64,000 nucleotides of DNA from Chondrus crispus. Its lineage: Eukaryota > Rhodophyta > Florideophyceae > Gigartinales > Gigartinaceae. The notes beneath the pieces are model-generated. The model ran no database searches and was not told the origin of the DNA. It saw nothing but the letters and a program-made list of their open reading frames with translations. The position numbers and the translations under genes were made by a program. Every line of letters starts with the position of its first letter. Position 1 is the stretch's first letter. The DNA is taken from positions 1 through 64,000 of the forward strand of contig NW_005178692.1 of NCBI RefSeq assembly GCF_000350225.1, written 5' to 3'. Positions 33,201 to 42,602 of this stretch are shown here, in pieces.

Positions 33201-35452
33201 ACTCTATGGGCGTGGGTGAAAGGTACCACGATACCTTGCGTAGAATCTACATGAAGATACACCGCGACCACCCGGCTGCATCAAGAGAGTTGAAATTGTC
33301 TCTATCAACGAAGGCTATGAATGACACTTGCGGGCCAGACGGTTTAGTACCAAGCCTACTAGTTTTCGGCACGCTTCCCAGGATAGCAGCAGGAGATATC
33401 GGCCACCCCAATCAAGAGACGCGCATGAACATGATGCAAACGGCGCGTCTCGAAATGGAAACCATTGTCGCTAAGCAACGCATACGCACTGTGCTACAGA
33501 GAAAGGCACCGAAAGCAGCCCACGCCATCCTGTCGGAGGGGGATCCGGTACTCATATGGAGGAAACTGGGGATGTGTGGCAAGCACAGTAAGTGGACCGG
33601 GCCGTATTCAGTACTAAAGATCGAGGGGAAGGTCATAACGATCTCAGATGAGCGGGGCAGTCCGAGAGAGTTTAATGCGTCCGCTGTGAAGCCGTTTATA
33701 GCAGGCGAAATCCCGCCCGATCATGACCCGAACGACGGCGATCCAATACCTCCCTTGTTAAAATACAGAGAGGACGACACGGACAGCGAAAGTGAGGAAG
33801 ACGACTTCCTAAGGGATCCGAACTACGAAGAGAGCGACTGCGATGATGAATACCTGGTGCTGATGGAAGACCAGCGAGATGAATTTTACTCGGGAGACAT
33901 ATTTGGGGAGGAACAGTACATTCACCTAACCGAGGTACTTTCGTTCAATGACTCGCGCCGGAAGGAGGACAGGTTCGATAAGGCAAGGCAGAGCGAGTTG
34001 CAGGGGCTTGAGGAAATGGGCACATGGGAGAACGTCGATCTCAGGGACATACCAACCGGCGCTAATGTCATGGGCTCGAGATTCGCGTTGTCATTGAAAC
34101 ACGTGGGTACAGACCAGGAAATAGCGAAGGCGCGAATGGTCGTGCAGGGTCACACAGACCGCGATAAGTTTAATGTCGTTCACGATACGACTACCCTTCA
34201 CCACAGGTCGATCCGGGTAATCACATCAATCGCGGTAATGTTCGGATATAAAATATGGGCTCATGACATAACCCAGGCATACCTCCAAGCTGACTCGCCG
34301 CTCAAGAGAAATGTCTACTTGATACCGCCAAAAGAGCTCAACCTACCAAAGCATCAAGGATTTCGGCTCATCAAGCCATTGTACGGACTATCCGATAGCG
34401 GAGATTATTGGGGGTCTACATCGTCAAGGCACCATAAGATGGATCTAGGAATGGACACTACATGCGGTGACCTAAGCTTCTTCTTCAAGAGAAGCGAGGT
34501 AGGCCTGGAGGGATTATCGGGAGTCGTCGTAGACGATACGCTCCAGTGTGGAACGGACCAGTTTCTAGATCACACTCGTCAAACGGTGGACCGCTTCAAA
34601 AGCAAGGAACGGGTGATGGAAAATGTGGTCTTTGCAGGCATCCATGTCAAGCAAGAGGGAGGAGAAGCGACGTTGACTCAGGAGTCATATGCACGCAAGC
34701 TGAAAAAGATGGACGAAGCTGCGGACTACAAAGAGTTCAGGAGTATGAGAGCGAAGCTATCTTGGCTTGTCAATTCTAGGCCGGACATCTGCTGCGCGGT
34801 GGCCAAGTTGGCGCAGGCTCGAGAGCGAGACTACGGAGTCGAGAACGTCAAGGCAGCGAACCAGGTCATCAAGTATGTACTCAAGACTGCAGGGAAGGGC
34901 ATCGCAATTCCCAAGTTGGATCTGAATACTGTGTCAATCGAGGTGTATACCGATGCATCTTTGGCTAATAATCCGGACCTCTCCAGCCAGCTCGGATACG
35001 TGATAGCACTCCGCGATGTGAACGGCAATTGCAACATTGTTGACTACTGCAGCAGGAAGTGCCGCCGCGTCACGCACTCGTCCCTGGCCGGGGAGATCCT
35101 AGCCTTCACTGCAGGGTTTGACGCAGCATTTATCTTGAAGCATGATCTGCAACACATTTTAGGGAAGCGCATCCAGCTGATAATGAAGACTGATAGCAGA
35201 GGGCTTTTTGACATGGTCACTCGAAAGTCATATTCTACTGAGCGCCGCCTCATGATCGACATGGCGGCAATTCGTGAGGCGTACGACCGCCATGAGATCG
35301 ACTGTGTAGCTCACGTCCCCGGTGTGAACAACCCAGCAGACGCCCTCACTAAGCTCACTCAGAGCAAGGCACTCACCGGCATGATGGAAGGAAATGCAGA
35401 GTGTAAGGTGGCTCAATGGGTTTCTCGAGCCCCAGTGGGGAGCCGTGCATAA
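30215..35452 (+). CDS. Copia C Gag-Pol polyprotein (1745 residues)
   Basis: A single fused polyprotein. Residues 1 to about 480 are Gag-like, followed by a zinc-knuckle-like CFGCGKFG segment at about 487. Protease motif LDTGAS lies at about 711. The integrase zinc region starts near 843 (HLGLYHPSTEKL...CRTCQYH) and the catalytic core runs about 925-1000 (DADTRYS, KADHGSVFTS, GVGERYHDTLRR). An acidic linker precedes RT (about 1280-1470) with HDITQAYLQAD and the catalytic VVVDDT near 1437. RNase H starts at YTDAS near 1578 and ends in the host-conserved NPADALTKL. The ORF is longer than many Copia polyproteins and its RT box differs from the common YVDD, pointing to a distinct lineage. The start at 30215 is 48 bp after the LTR. 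Confidence 0.9.
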   Translation: MSSHSSGEGDPASSLARPSSAVRNLAWKADAGSVKQEYIQRWMEEVATKNTTGEQLQESYLELLPPETLFSKEALNGRNAPRMYKEIRDLIQAQGCAIQKRRGLQIKKALAQFYGEEQATKDALDLCRELVEDGMKNIALRRSETTRSYSSEGYPSPYGSQPTTQLATTRKNNLTPEPAETMIAMPKEPPPAEPAYPPYRFKAPYHETKPRGGDNSGQEQVAQQPQDHRNAPSLARNGQPTWTQTIGVLSKLSTRFKDRSDKYGGDEGENWEDIYTSYMSCAFEWGVSEDAALRNIENILAGEARTYYKRKLKSDPAKFKCCEDVNKFVLDTFHGREAQEATVEYLNSLSLYNSANEKGSIVQGLKHVRDEIIKHINLVPKNLQTEEEQKRWLKYAVRSYRWARPTTARASELDFATMYATLRAQAIEEKRAADMKGGSSRTTRGRIGDKSLGNVLFGDTYGNPRPNPKYRPFVDRNSTPKQFNGKCFGCGKFGYRRVDCPTCKGKRSYATDGQKALQAINSATSMAAAAEVIQDLKIQYGENWNEVLDGSQEGKEEEVSASKEGEAIAFATGGGDGEESTDDGLTDGLAYEGDYSESDEAEGYTEQFEVAFTDGEPSIKTRENNLADPAKMQQDSIWICTTPGTANQASINNTDGTSVGLKYSIASSTVSRVRNRSEEESRQKVLQIPSEAPLLHTHASGRPGNQTFQGACLDTGASTSVCGVQQAKAYARFAGFKFNPGKSQRTFRFGRDKAKSLGTIVVRIPVPGNAYLELKVDVVHPNVPLLIGLDAMDKFTVYVNNVQNLLVHDKLGWAIPLQRINGHVYYKWEEEVLFTVSELKKMHLGLYHPSTEKLINLIRRANSQDATAETRKILEQIAAQCRTCQYHTPRPTTFKATVPGGIVFNRQVILDLMWITSEPVLHLIDADTRYSAATFLGGESTEDVWNAFLTCWVSTYVGFPDSVKADHGSVFTSAKWNKHADNSGMAVEITPVESSNSMGVGERYHDTLRRIYMKIHRDHPAASRELKLSLSTKAMNDTCGPDGLVPSLLVFGTLPRIAAGDIGHPNQETRMNMMQTARLEMETIVAKQRIRTVLQRKAPKAAHAILSEGDPVLIWRKLGMCGKHSKWTGPYSVLKIEGKVITISDERGSPREFNASAVKPFIAGEIPPDHDPNDGDPIPPLLKYREDDTDSESEEDDFLRDPNYEESDCDDEYLVLMEDQRDEFYSGDIFGEEQYIHLTEVLSFNDSRRKEDRFDKARQSELQGLEEMGTWENVDLRDIPTGANVMGSRFALSLKHVGTDQEIAKARMVVQGHTDRDKFNVVHDTTTLHHRSIRVITSIAVMFGYKIWAHDITQAYLQADSPLKRNVYLIPPKELNLPKHQGFRLIKPLYGLSDSGDYWGSTSSRHHKMDLGMDTTCGDLSFFFKRSEVGLEGLSGVVVDDTLQCGTDQFLDHTRQTVDRFKSKERVMENVVFAGIHVKQEGGEATLTQESYARKLKKMDEAADYKEFRSMRAKLSWLVNSRPDICCAVAKLAQARERDYGVENVKAANQVIKYVLKTAGKGIAIPKLDLNTVSIEVYTDASLANNPDLSSQLGYVIALRDVNGNCNIVDYCSRKCRRVTHSSLAGEILAFTAGFDAAFILKHDLQHILGKRIQLIMKTDSRGLFDMVTRKSYSTERRLMIDMAAIREAYDRHEIDCVAHVPGVNNPADALTKLTQSKALTGMMEGNAECKVAQWVSRAPVGSRA

Positions 35453-35802
35453 GTTGGGGAAGTTAGTGTGGTTTTTGATCGGGGGAAGTCCAATCTATGG
35501 CTGAGTAATGGGAACAGACGGCACAAGGTTCCAAGGCCCAGCAGCGCACAGGCGGTGAAAAGAAGCGGCGCCGCGTGGATCGAAGTCAGAAGAATGCGAT
35601 AGCGCTACCGCAAGTCGCGAGGAGCGGCGAGATTAATCGCGGAATTTGACGCAATCGGCACGTCAAACACGTCGGGTAACCGATTCCGCTACAGCCGTGC
35701 ATGTTTGTTGAAGCGATGGGGTAAACGAGAAGTATGGGACGAATGAGAAGCAATGTCTAGCTGTAGACAAGCCAGGTTTCTGCCAAGAAACAATTGAGGC
35801 TG

Positions 35803-36284
35803 TGTTGTCAACCGTGATCATGTGATGGTGTAATTAGGATCTCTTTCCATTACAGTGACACATGCCACGCCCGATGGAGGGAGAACTTGGACATTCAACC
35901 TGGTGCCTACCACTGAAGGGGCGCATGATGTATGGAGCGCGATATACTCCTTTTTCCTCAAGGGGTGCCTACACTGGAATTGACACGCTGAACTAGGGGA
36001 ACGGTTACCAGAAACCATAGCTTAAGTATTGTAATCCCTCGACCTACTCGAGGACGAGGGTAGCGTATGTTTATTGAATCTTGGTTTGGCGCAGTAAAGT
36101 GCTGAACGCGGGGTAAGAACATACCGCGATCTGTGTTGTTGTTGTTGTTTCTTCCACGCCTCGGCATTCTCTAGTTAGTGAATAAGCTCTAACCTACTAG
36201 GGAGCGCGCGCGCGACAAGAGAGAGGAAGGGAGGAACGGCGAGGAAAGTCCGAGTAGTTGCTTGTTTTGCTCAGTCCGACAACA
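35803..36284 (+). repeat. 3' LTR of Copia C
   Basis: Same 482 bp as the 5' LTR, followed at once by the CTGGT target duplication. Confidence 0.95.
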
Positions 36285-36707
36285 CTGGTGATTGTGGCGT
36301 TGATCTGTACTGGTACAAAATAATTTGATGAGTTGGTTCTGATTCGTGACGTTTTATCTTTGAAATATGGTTTGCTTTTCTTCTGAAATCATTACATGGC
36401 AGTCATCTAGGATCCTTTCCTTTCTTGGTCTCTCCTGTTTTCTTTTTCTGTTGCAAGAAAATTATGAGACAGACAGCCCAAACGTGTGTGTCTAGTGTAA
36501 TGGGAAACCCATTTTCAGTGCTTCCTCATTCTCCTATAGAACGGCATATGCACTGTCTACGCGACTGCACCACCGGCCTGTAACTTGAACCGGATTTAAG
36601 CACGGCAGGGAATACACAAAAACGCCCCCTGAGTGCGGTGCGCAGCAAGATCACGTTCATTTAATTTACTCCGCTGCAAAGGAAGACCCAGTTTTGAAGT
36701 CTTTGCA

Positions 36708-37134
36708 TGTTGGATATCGCTACTACATATACTGTGCACATCCCTCTCCACATATCTCCTGGCCAGGGGGAACTCCCTTTCATCACAGGTTATGGTCCCG
36801 TAGCGCATCCTGCTGCGCACTGATGCTCAACACAAGTGATAGCGAGTTCAACTTTCCACATTTTTCAAGATTTTCAACAGTACGGCGACTGTCAAGCACC
36901 CCCCTTGCAGCACGCTCCATCACCAAGGCCTCTGCTTCCTCAACACTTTTCCGCTTCCATTCACCTCACTACACGTCAGACCGCGGCGACTGTTGGATAT
37001 CGCTAACGCTCATCCTTTCTACGATCTTCCCCTACGTTCTTTTCCTTACAGCTCTGTCAGATATCGCTACTACATATACTGTGCACATCCCTCTCCACAT
37101 GTCTCCTGGCCAGGGGGCACTCCCTTTTATCACA
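36708..37134 (+). mobile_element. Miniature LTR element TRIM2, looks structurally whole
   Basis: Two 80-bp LTRs (36708-36787 and 37055-37134) are alike at all but about five positions, start TGT and end ATCACA. The target duplication TTGCA flanks them (36703-36707 and 37135-37139). The primer-binding motif GGTTATGGTCCC follows LTR1 (36788-36799), the same type as in TRIM1 and Copia D. There is no coding capacity in the 267-bp interior. A partial LTR-start motif (TGTTGGATATCGCTA) recurs near 36992. The LTR divergence makes it older than Copia C. Confidence 0.8.
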
Positions 37135-37705
37135 TTGCAGCAAACCAGATCATGGGCTGTAGTATTTTGAAACTCCCAGCAGCTGTTGTTCAGTTGTAAC
37201 ACGTGTACACCGCGTACGCGTGGGATTTGGATCTTGATCCTGGATAGCGATCCCGATCTATATGCTTCGCTCATGCACTGACGTGGCTAAAGCACCACCT
37301 CCGCGCATCAATGCAATGCAATTCCGATCACCTTCGTTCATGAACGCAAGTTAGCATTTGGCCCGCCGGAAAGGTCGTGACTCCGATTCGAACCCGACAC
37401 CAAGTGCATTCCAAAAGCCTCTTTCCCGCGTGGGTATAAAGCGGCGAGGAGCGGTGTCGGCCGCAAATAAACGAAGGCACACGAGCACGCACGGAGCGAC
37501 TCAGTGTGATCATTCTTTCTCTGCCTGGCCTTTTCCTACCCCCTCTATGCTTTACCTCTCTGTTCCTCTCTCTGGGCCTCTTATCCTAGATACGACAGTT
37601 TTCACTCCTCTACACTACGAGCGGTAGTTCAGGACCCGGTAGCGGCTACAATAGTCTTACTAAGTAAAACCCCCATGGTGCCAAAGCACCAGTTGGCGCG
37701 GATGC

Positions 37706-39340
37706 CTACTGCTGCCGCGGCACCCCCGACGCAGGTGAATAATTCATAGCAGGAGGCAACGACGTAAAAGCTGGCACCGGCTCGCGCGCCTGCTGCGAAA
37801 GCCCTGGTTCGGACCACGTGTCTCTCACCGGGACCGTCTGCGACGCGTAGTCGACAGTCGGAGGCAGCGTCGACAATGTCAACGCCTGCTGCGATTGTCC
37901 AGTCCCGTGCCATAGCCTGCCAGCAGGAGCCGCCGTACTAGGCGCAGACTCTGGCAGCGCACTCGCTGCTTCTATCTCCGTCCCCACTTGCGTACAACCA
38001 CACACGTTTGTAAAGGAGTCAAAGCCCTGCACGGGGATATCTCCATCTCGTCCAATGAAGCCGGTGTGCGCGCCGCCCGCGCCGCAGCGCCATTTGCGTA
38101 AGGGAAGCTCCATCACTTCTTCGCGATTCGAATTTTCTTCCAGAGGGTTGGAAGTCGTGTCGTGCCCCAGTGCCTCCTTGATGATGTGGAACCCGGCGTC
38201 GAAAGCATTTCCCCGCCTGGATGTGTAAATGCTGACGAGTACGTTGATGACGACCCACAAGACGAGCATGAGGGCGAGCGGAAGGATGCTGACAATCGGC
38301 CGCGTTACCACGATTTCAATTGGACATGTAGCCGTCTCGCGCATTTCGAGGGTGAGGGGATTCAACCCCACCCGATTAGCCCTTTCGCCTCGCCCAAGCT
38401 TCTGTAACGTCAATGAGCCTGTGACATACGCTTGGATCCTTGGTATGAGACTGTGGGGATCAATGTCGCAATCCAGTAGCTGCCCTTTCGATTTTCTGCC
38501 GTCTTCAGGCTCTTCCTCTGCGGTGGTAACCATGGTGTTGCACTCTTGTCCTGTCTCTGAACGGAGTGCCTTAGCAATGACTTGGAGATGAACATCAGAA
38601 TCGATCTTATACAAATTTGTGAAGAGGAGCGATGTGTCGTTCTCTTGTTGCCGTCTGTCCTTGACCCACTGAATGTAGAAGAGACTCCCGATAATCTTAT
38701 TCCTGCTGCTTATTCCTGTAAACAGGTGTCGCTTCTCTATTATTGAATAAATTGTGCTTTGACCTTCCCCTTCAGCAGTTGGGAATCCAAACTTCATCAA
38801 GCAAGAACAGTACGATACATCAGATCTGACTTCGCCCAATGTAGTTGTCAGCGGAATTTGAGCGCACATCCTATTTAAATCTGGAGCCCGCGTTGGAAAG
38901 TTAGGGTCCATTTGGATTCGAAAGTCGCCCTTCTCACACCCACTCAGGCGCTTTTCACTCGGGACGGAGATGGCGACAGATGTGATGGCAGCAACCAAAA
39001 TGAAGAGCCTCGCCAGAAGGGGGAGGACAAGCCTGCGGAGTTGGATTTCGTTCCTGTAACGTGTGCAGCCCCTTTCCTTGTACGGGTACCTGTGCGAAAT
39101 CCAGGAGAGAATGCTGAGGGGGTCGTCGCTGTTGACAAAGATAAAGGAACGGACCCAGGAGGTGTACTCGAAGCTTTTTTCGCGGGAGCTGAAGATGAGC
39201 TTGGAGGTGACTGACAAGATGTTGGAGATGATGAAGACGGTGAGCAGTGATATGATGAGGGTGTTGACGACGTCGCTGGACGTTTGAAGAGTAGAAAAGC
39301 TGAAATCGGGCGTGACGTTCAATTGCTGGAGAAGAGTCAT
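37706..39340 (-). CDS. Three-TM membrane protein with Cys-containing ectodomain
   Basis: I choose the Met at 39340 (544 residues). An upstream in-frame Met at 39535 adds 65 residues without hydrophobic or conserved character, whereas the later Met gives a plausible membrane-protein start. Segments at about 24-46 (VVNTLIISLLTVFIISNIL), 104-126 and 349-373 are strongly hydrophobic. Between the second and third lies a roughly 220-residue loop with seven Cys (135, 159, 178, 180, 267, 291, 339), probably lumenal or extracellular. The C-terminal 170 residues are Pro/Ser/Gln-rich and look disordered. No family is recognised; a surface or endomembrane role is likely. The gene is intronless as read, in a moderately GC-rich island between AT-rich spacers. 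Confidence 0.65.
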   Translation of the reverse strand: MTLLQQLNVTPDFSFSTLQTSSDVVNTLIISLLTVFIISNILSVTSKLIFSSREKSFEYTSWVRSFIFVNSDDPLSILSWISHRYPYKERGCTRYRNEIQLRRLVLPLLARLFILVAAITSVAISVPSEKRLSGCEKGDFRIQMDPNFPTRAPDLNRMCAQIPLTTTLGEVRSDVSYCSCLMKFGFPTAEGEGQSTIYSIIEKRHLFTGISSRNKIIGSLFYIQWVKDRRQQENDTSLLFTNLYKIDSDVHLQVIAKALRSETGQECNTMVTTAEEEPEDGRKSKGQLLDCDIDPHSLIPRIQAYVTGSLTLQKLGRGERANRVGLNPLTLEMRETATCPIEIVVTRPIVSILPLALMLVLWVVINVLVSIYTSRRGNAFDAGFHIIKEALGHDTTSNPLEENSNREEVMELPLRKWRCGAGGAHTGFIGRDGDIPVQGFDSFTNVCGCTQVGTEIEAASALPESAPSTAAPAGRLWHGTGQSQQALTLSTLPPTVDYASQTVPVRDTWSEPGLSQQAREPVPAFTSLPPAMNYSPASGVPRQQ

Positions 39341-39989
39341 GGCGGCCGGATGTTGAGGATACAGAAAGAGAGAGAGAAGGGCGTGTGGAGCAAACGTATT
39401 TGCCCGAGGGAGATGCGGACGTTTGTCCCGGGGCTTCGCCGATACAGCAGATAGGCTGGATGTGATAGGAGGCTTTTCATCGTGAGAGGGTATTGATTTT
39501 GCAACAGTTTGGCGACATACAGTCTGAAGCAACAATGAAGCAACAATTCACCCTCGCTTCCTCCTGTGGATGCAGGATTGCATGACGAGCGCCCAACAGC
39601 AGAACAAGAAGGAGACTCGAGACCTCGACAGCATCTTGGTACTACAGTGGATCTCGTCAGAAAGGGAAGAAACGTTTCGCATACTGTACAGCACGTTTCA
39701 AAATTTTAGGCGATACACAAGCTCCAAGGTCCCCTTTTTTTATTTTCCCTGGCTCTCTCCGTCCCGCTTACCGTACTTTTTCTCCAATCCTCCTTCTACA
39801 TTTCCCTCGTCAACTTGACTAGTCTATTTGCAGTGGTTGTGCAAGAGGGATCTTGGTTTGTCTAACGATGGTCTGTTGGCTGGCGACCTGGTTAGGAGGG
39901 CAAACCATCTAGAGATTCTGTCGTGATCAATCTACGTCCTTCTACCCTTGGGTATCACATTTTTTCTTTGCGTTGCTCAACAACCAATT

Positions 39990-40320
39990 TGCTTCGACTA
40001 TTCTCATCCCTGCCCCCGTCTGCTTCTTCGTCCCGTTCTCCGTCTCCTTTCCTATCCTGGCCTCCTTCTCGGTCTCCGTCTCGACCTCTGTCTCTCCCCG
40101 CGTCTCTATCTCGGCCTCTTCCCACGTCTCCGACTCTGTCCCTTCCGTTGTCTCCCTCCTTGCTTCCGCCTCGGTCCCGACCTCCGTCTGGCTGTCTCTA
40201 TCCAACTCTGTAACCCTTTCAATCGTTCTTTCTCATTCTACTCTCTGCTCCGTCCCTATTTTCAAACTTACCGTTTCTATTTCGAATTCTCTCTTTTTTT
40301 CTTTTTTCTCTTTTTTCATC
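39990..40320. repeat. Pyrimidine-rich GTCTC minisatellite-like tract
   Basis: Strong strand asymmetry: repeated GTCTCCGTCTCGACCTC-like words, nearly without A, shading into a T-rich run near 40295-40320. Could form triplex or act as a promoter-type CT tract. Confidence 0.75.
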
Positions 40321-41580
40321 CTGTGGCTATGAACTACCGCTGTCGTGTCTCAGCTGCCGTGATAAGTAATTGCGCCATGTAATGTCTATTGCATGGCGTC
40401 CGTTTATTGTAGCCTTGTTCTGTACTTGTGCATCTACGTTGCTGTTGTAAAACGAGGACTGAAGGCCGCGGTGCTCGTCCGACGGGCACGCTGCACACTT
40501 GCTCGCTACCCGCTCGACTAGCTCGACTCCGCACTTCATCGTAGCCCCGACTATTTCTAGTGGCACTCTCCATATCAACCTACATCTCTCCTCCTCCCTC
40601 GCTCCTTCCCATTTCTTTTTTTCCTTTTTTCTTTCTCTGATCAGAGAAAAAAATGGAGAAAAAGGGCGAAACGAGGAGCGGTAAGCGAGGGGGATAGACA
40701 GGGTATTGGTGAGCGACAGTGTGGTGCAAGGAACGATGCCCGAGTTTACTGAGGGAGACGGACCGTGTGCGACTAAGAAGGGGAGCGGCGCCGGTGGCGG
40801 CGGCGCTGTCTGGGGCGCTACATCTGTGCTACGTGTGTGCGTGGTACAGGTGTGTGAGCTGTGCATGGGAATCATGACAGACAGGATAAGAGTGCACTGT
40901 GCACTGGCACGAACTAGTGCTGCGACACGTGTGCAAGCAGGAGAATTAGGCATGCTCGACATGTGTAGAAACTTGTTTACAGATTGCACAGATGTCACAG
41001 TTGTACAGACTGACATTATTTTGTACAGTACTACAATCGGACCAAAAGTCGGATGGATGAATTTGGTATCGCACCGCCCGCCCCTGAGCCCATGATTGGT
41101 ACATGGCCTGTGCTACTACAGAAATCAAGTCGACCTCTCGAGGCGTTTTGTGAATACCCTCCATCCTGTGGTGCACAACAAGGTTCAACACCTTCACACG
41201 CCCCATCTACATCGCATCCCTACACTTTCGTAATGGCATAGTGCTACTGCAAAAGCTTTCGGCAGATATTTCATTTCAAGATTTCTCCCAAACCCTCCGA
41301 CCTCGACACGTCATTTCCCCGTCGTCCTTGTGGGAGGCTCGTAGTCGTGGTTTATGGTGAGGGACGGAGCGACGGAGGTGCTACGCAGCACTGTCCGGGT
41401 GCTCTGTACACGACAGTCCTCCACTCCAAGTCTCTTCTGCTTCGGCCCCACAAGACCCCTTCACACTCCCCTCCGCCGCTCCCCACATTTCCCCCTCTCA
41501 ACCCTCCATCACGCATGACGCCGATGCCAGCGCCCACGACATCGCTATCGCTAAACTCTGTCGCAACAGAGCAGCAGAGT

Positions 41581-41620
41581 AAGAGAGCATGAGAGAGCAT
41601 GAGAGAGCATGCGAGAGCAT
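41581..41620. repeat. 10-bp tandem repeat, four units
   Basis: Four units of AAGAGAGCAT-like sequence, with one or two changes between units. Confidence 0.9.
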
Positions 41621-42181
41621 CCTTCGTTTCCCGGCGCCTGTGTTGCGTACTCGTGCTTTCTCCTCAGTTCCGCCGCGGCAAGTCGTACAGGGACAGTCTA
41701 TCCCCCTCTGCCTTCTCCATCCTGGAGAAGTGCTGGCAGAGTCGTTTATTTAGGTAGCGCTGCCACTCTCCCGGCTCCCTCAGTCTCAGCTGCGGTAGGG
41801 GACACCTGTCCCCTGTGAGCCTATCCCCGAGCACATATGCACCGCGCGCCGCGTCCGGCGCAGGAGCTCTCCCAGCCATTCAGCGCTCGGGGACTACAGT
41901 GATCTCCACCGAATGACAGTCGGCAGTGCCGCCCATCCCGGGCGGACGCTGACATGTGTAGTTCATCTATGAGAACGGCACCCATGCGCTACTTGTGGGC
42001 GTGTCTTAACAGGCTGGTTTTTGCTTTGCCTTGCCCGGTTTTGCCAGGAATACTTTTAAATTCTTAACAAATACCGTATGCTTCTTAAGCCGTTGCTTTT
42101 CTTAAACACATAAATTAAAACGTAGGAGCCACTCATAGCACGCCAAGTCACTTCTTTGGGCAAGGCAAAGCAAACCGCAGC

Positions 42182-42368
42182 AAAACGGGGCATGTTAAGA
42201 CACACCCTGTAGACGAGCATGGCTGTACGTAGCATCGCTGAGCTAAAGATGTCNNNNNNNNNNNNNNNNNNNNNNNNNNNNNNNNNNNNNNNNNNNNNNN
42301 NNNNNNNNNNNNNNNNNNNNNNNNNNNNNNNNNNNNNNNNNNNNNNNNNNNNNACATGCCCCGTTTTG
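42182..42368. repeat. Inverted repeat around an assembly gap
   Basis: CAAAACGGGGCATGT (42181-42195) and its exact reverse complement ACATGCCCCGTTTTG (42354-42368) flank the 100-N gap. A looser inverted relation links 42003-42050 (GTGTCTTAACA, TTTGCTTTGCCTTGCC) with 42160-42210. A foldback repeat probably caused the gap. Confidence 0.65.
42254..42353. other. Assembly gap (100 N)
   Basis: Unknown bases, a round default size, inside an inverted repeat. Confidence 1.
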
Positions 42369-42602
42369 TGTTCATTGCCAATCACAGGCGTCTACGTCTC
42401 CTGGCTGCTACCCAGCCAGGTGCGTAGTGTTGCGAATTACGATATTGTACTTCTATCAGTTGGGGGCGGCTCCAGACGCAGCAGCCTGCTATGGAGATAA
42501 CAAGCCAGAGAGTATTGAAGAGAAACACAGGCAAGTCATAGTTTACACAAAGTCACAATTCTTCACACACTAGCAGTCTACATCGTCTAGGATGCATTCT
42601 CT

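Larger units (their letters stand above)
29685..36284 (+). mobile_element. Copia element C, looks whole and young
   Basis: Two 482-bp LTRs (29685-30166 and 35803-36284) appear identical, start TGTTG and end CAACA, and are flanked by the 5-bp target duplication CTGGT (29680-29684 and 36285-36289). One uninterrupted ORF fills the interior. Domain order protease-integrase-RT-RNase H makes it Ty1/Copia. Identical LTRs imply a recent insertion. No break was seen. Confidence 0.95.
39560..42250. other. Gene-free spacer with simple repeats
   Basis: Holds a pyrimidine-rich GTCTC-type tract (about 39990-40320), another at 40560-40640, and a 10-bp tandem repeat at 41581-41620. Frames here are low-complexity Ser/Leu/Pro runs on one strand and Glu/Arg runs on the other, typical of simple sequence. 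I see no supported gene. Confidence 0.5.

Noticed and set aside
37360-37415. GATTCGAACCC motif like a tRNA T-arm
   Set aside because: T-stem does not pair on either strand and no acceptor or anticodon arm can be drawn.
39948-40382. Open frames rich in Ser/Leu/Pro on the plus strand and Glu/Arg on the minus strand
   Set aside because: They translate a pyrimidine-rich simple repeat.
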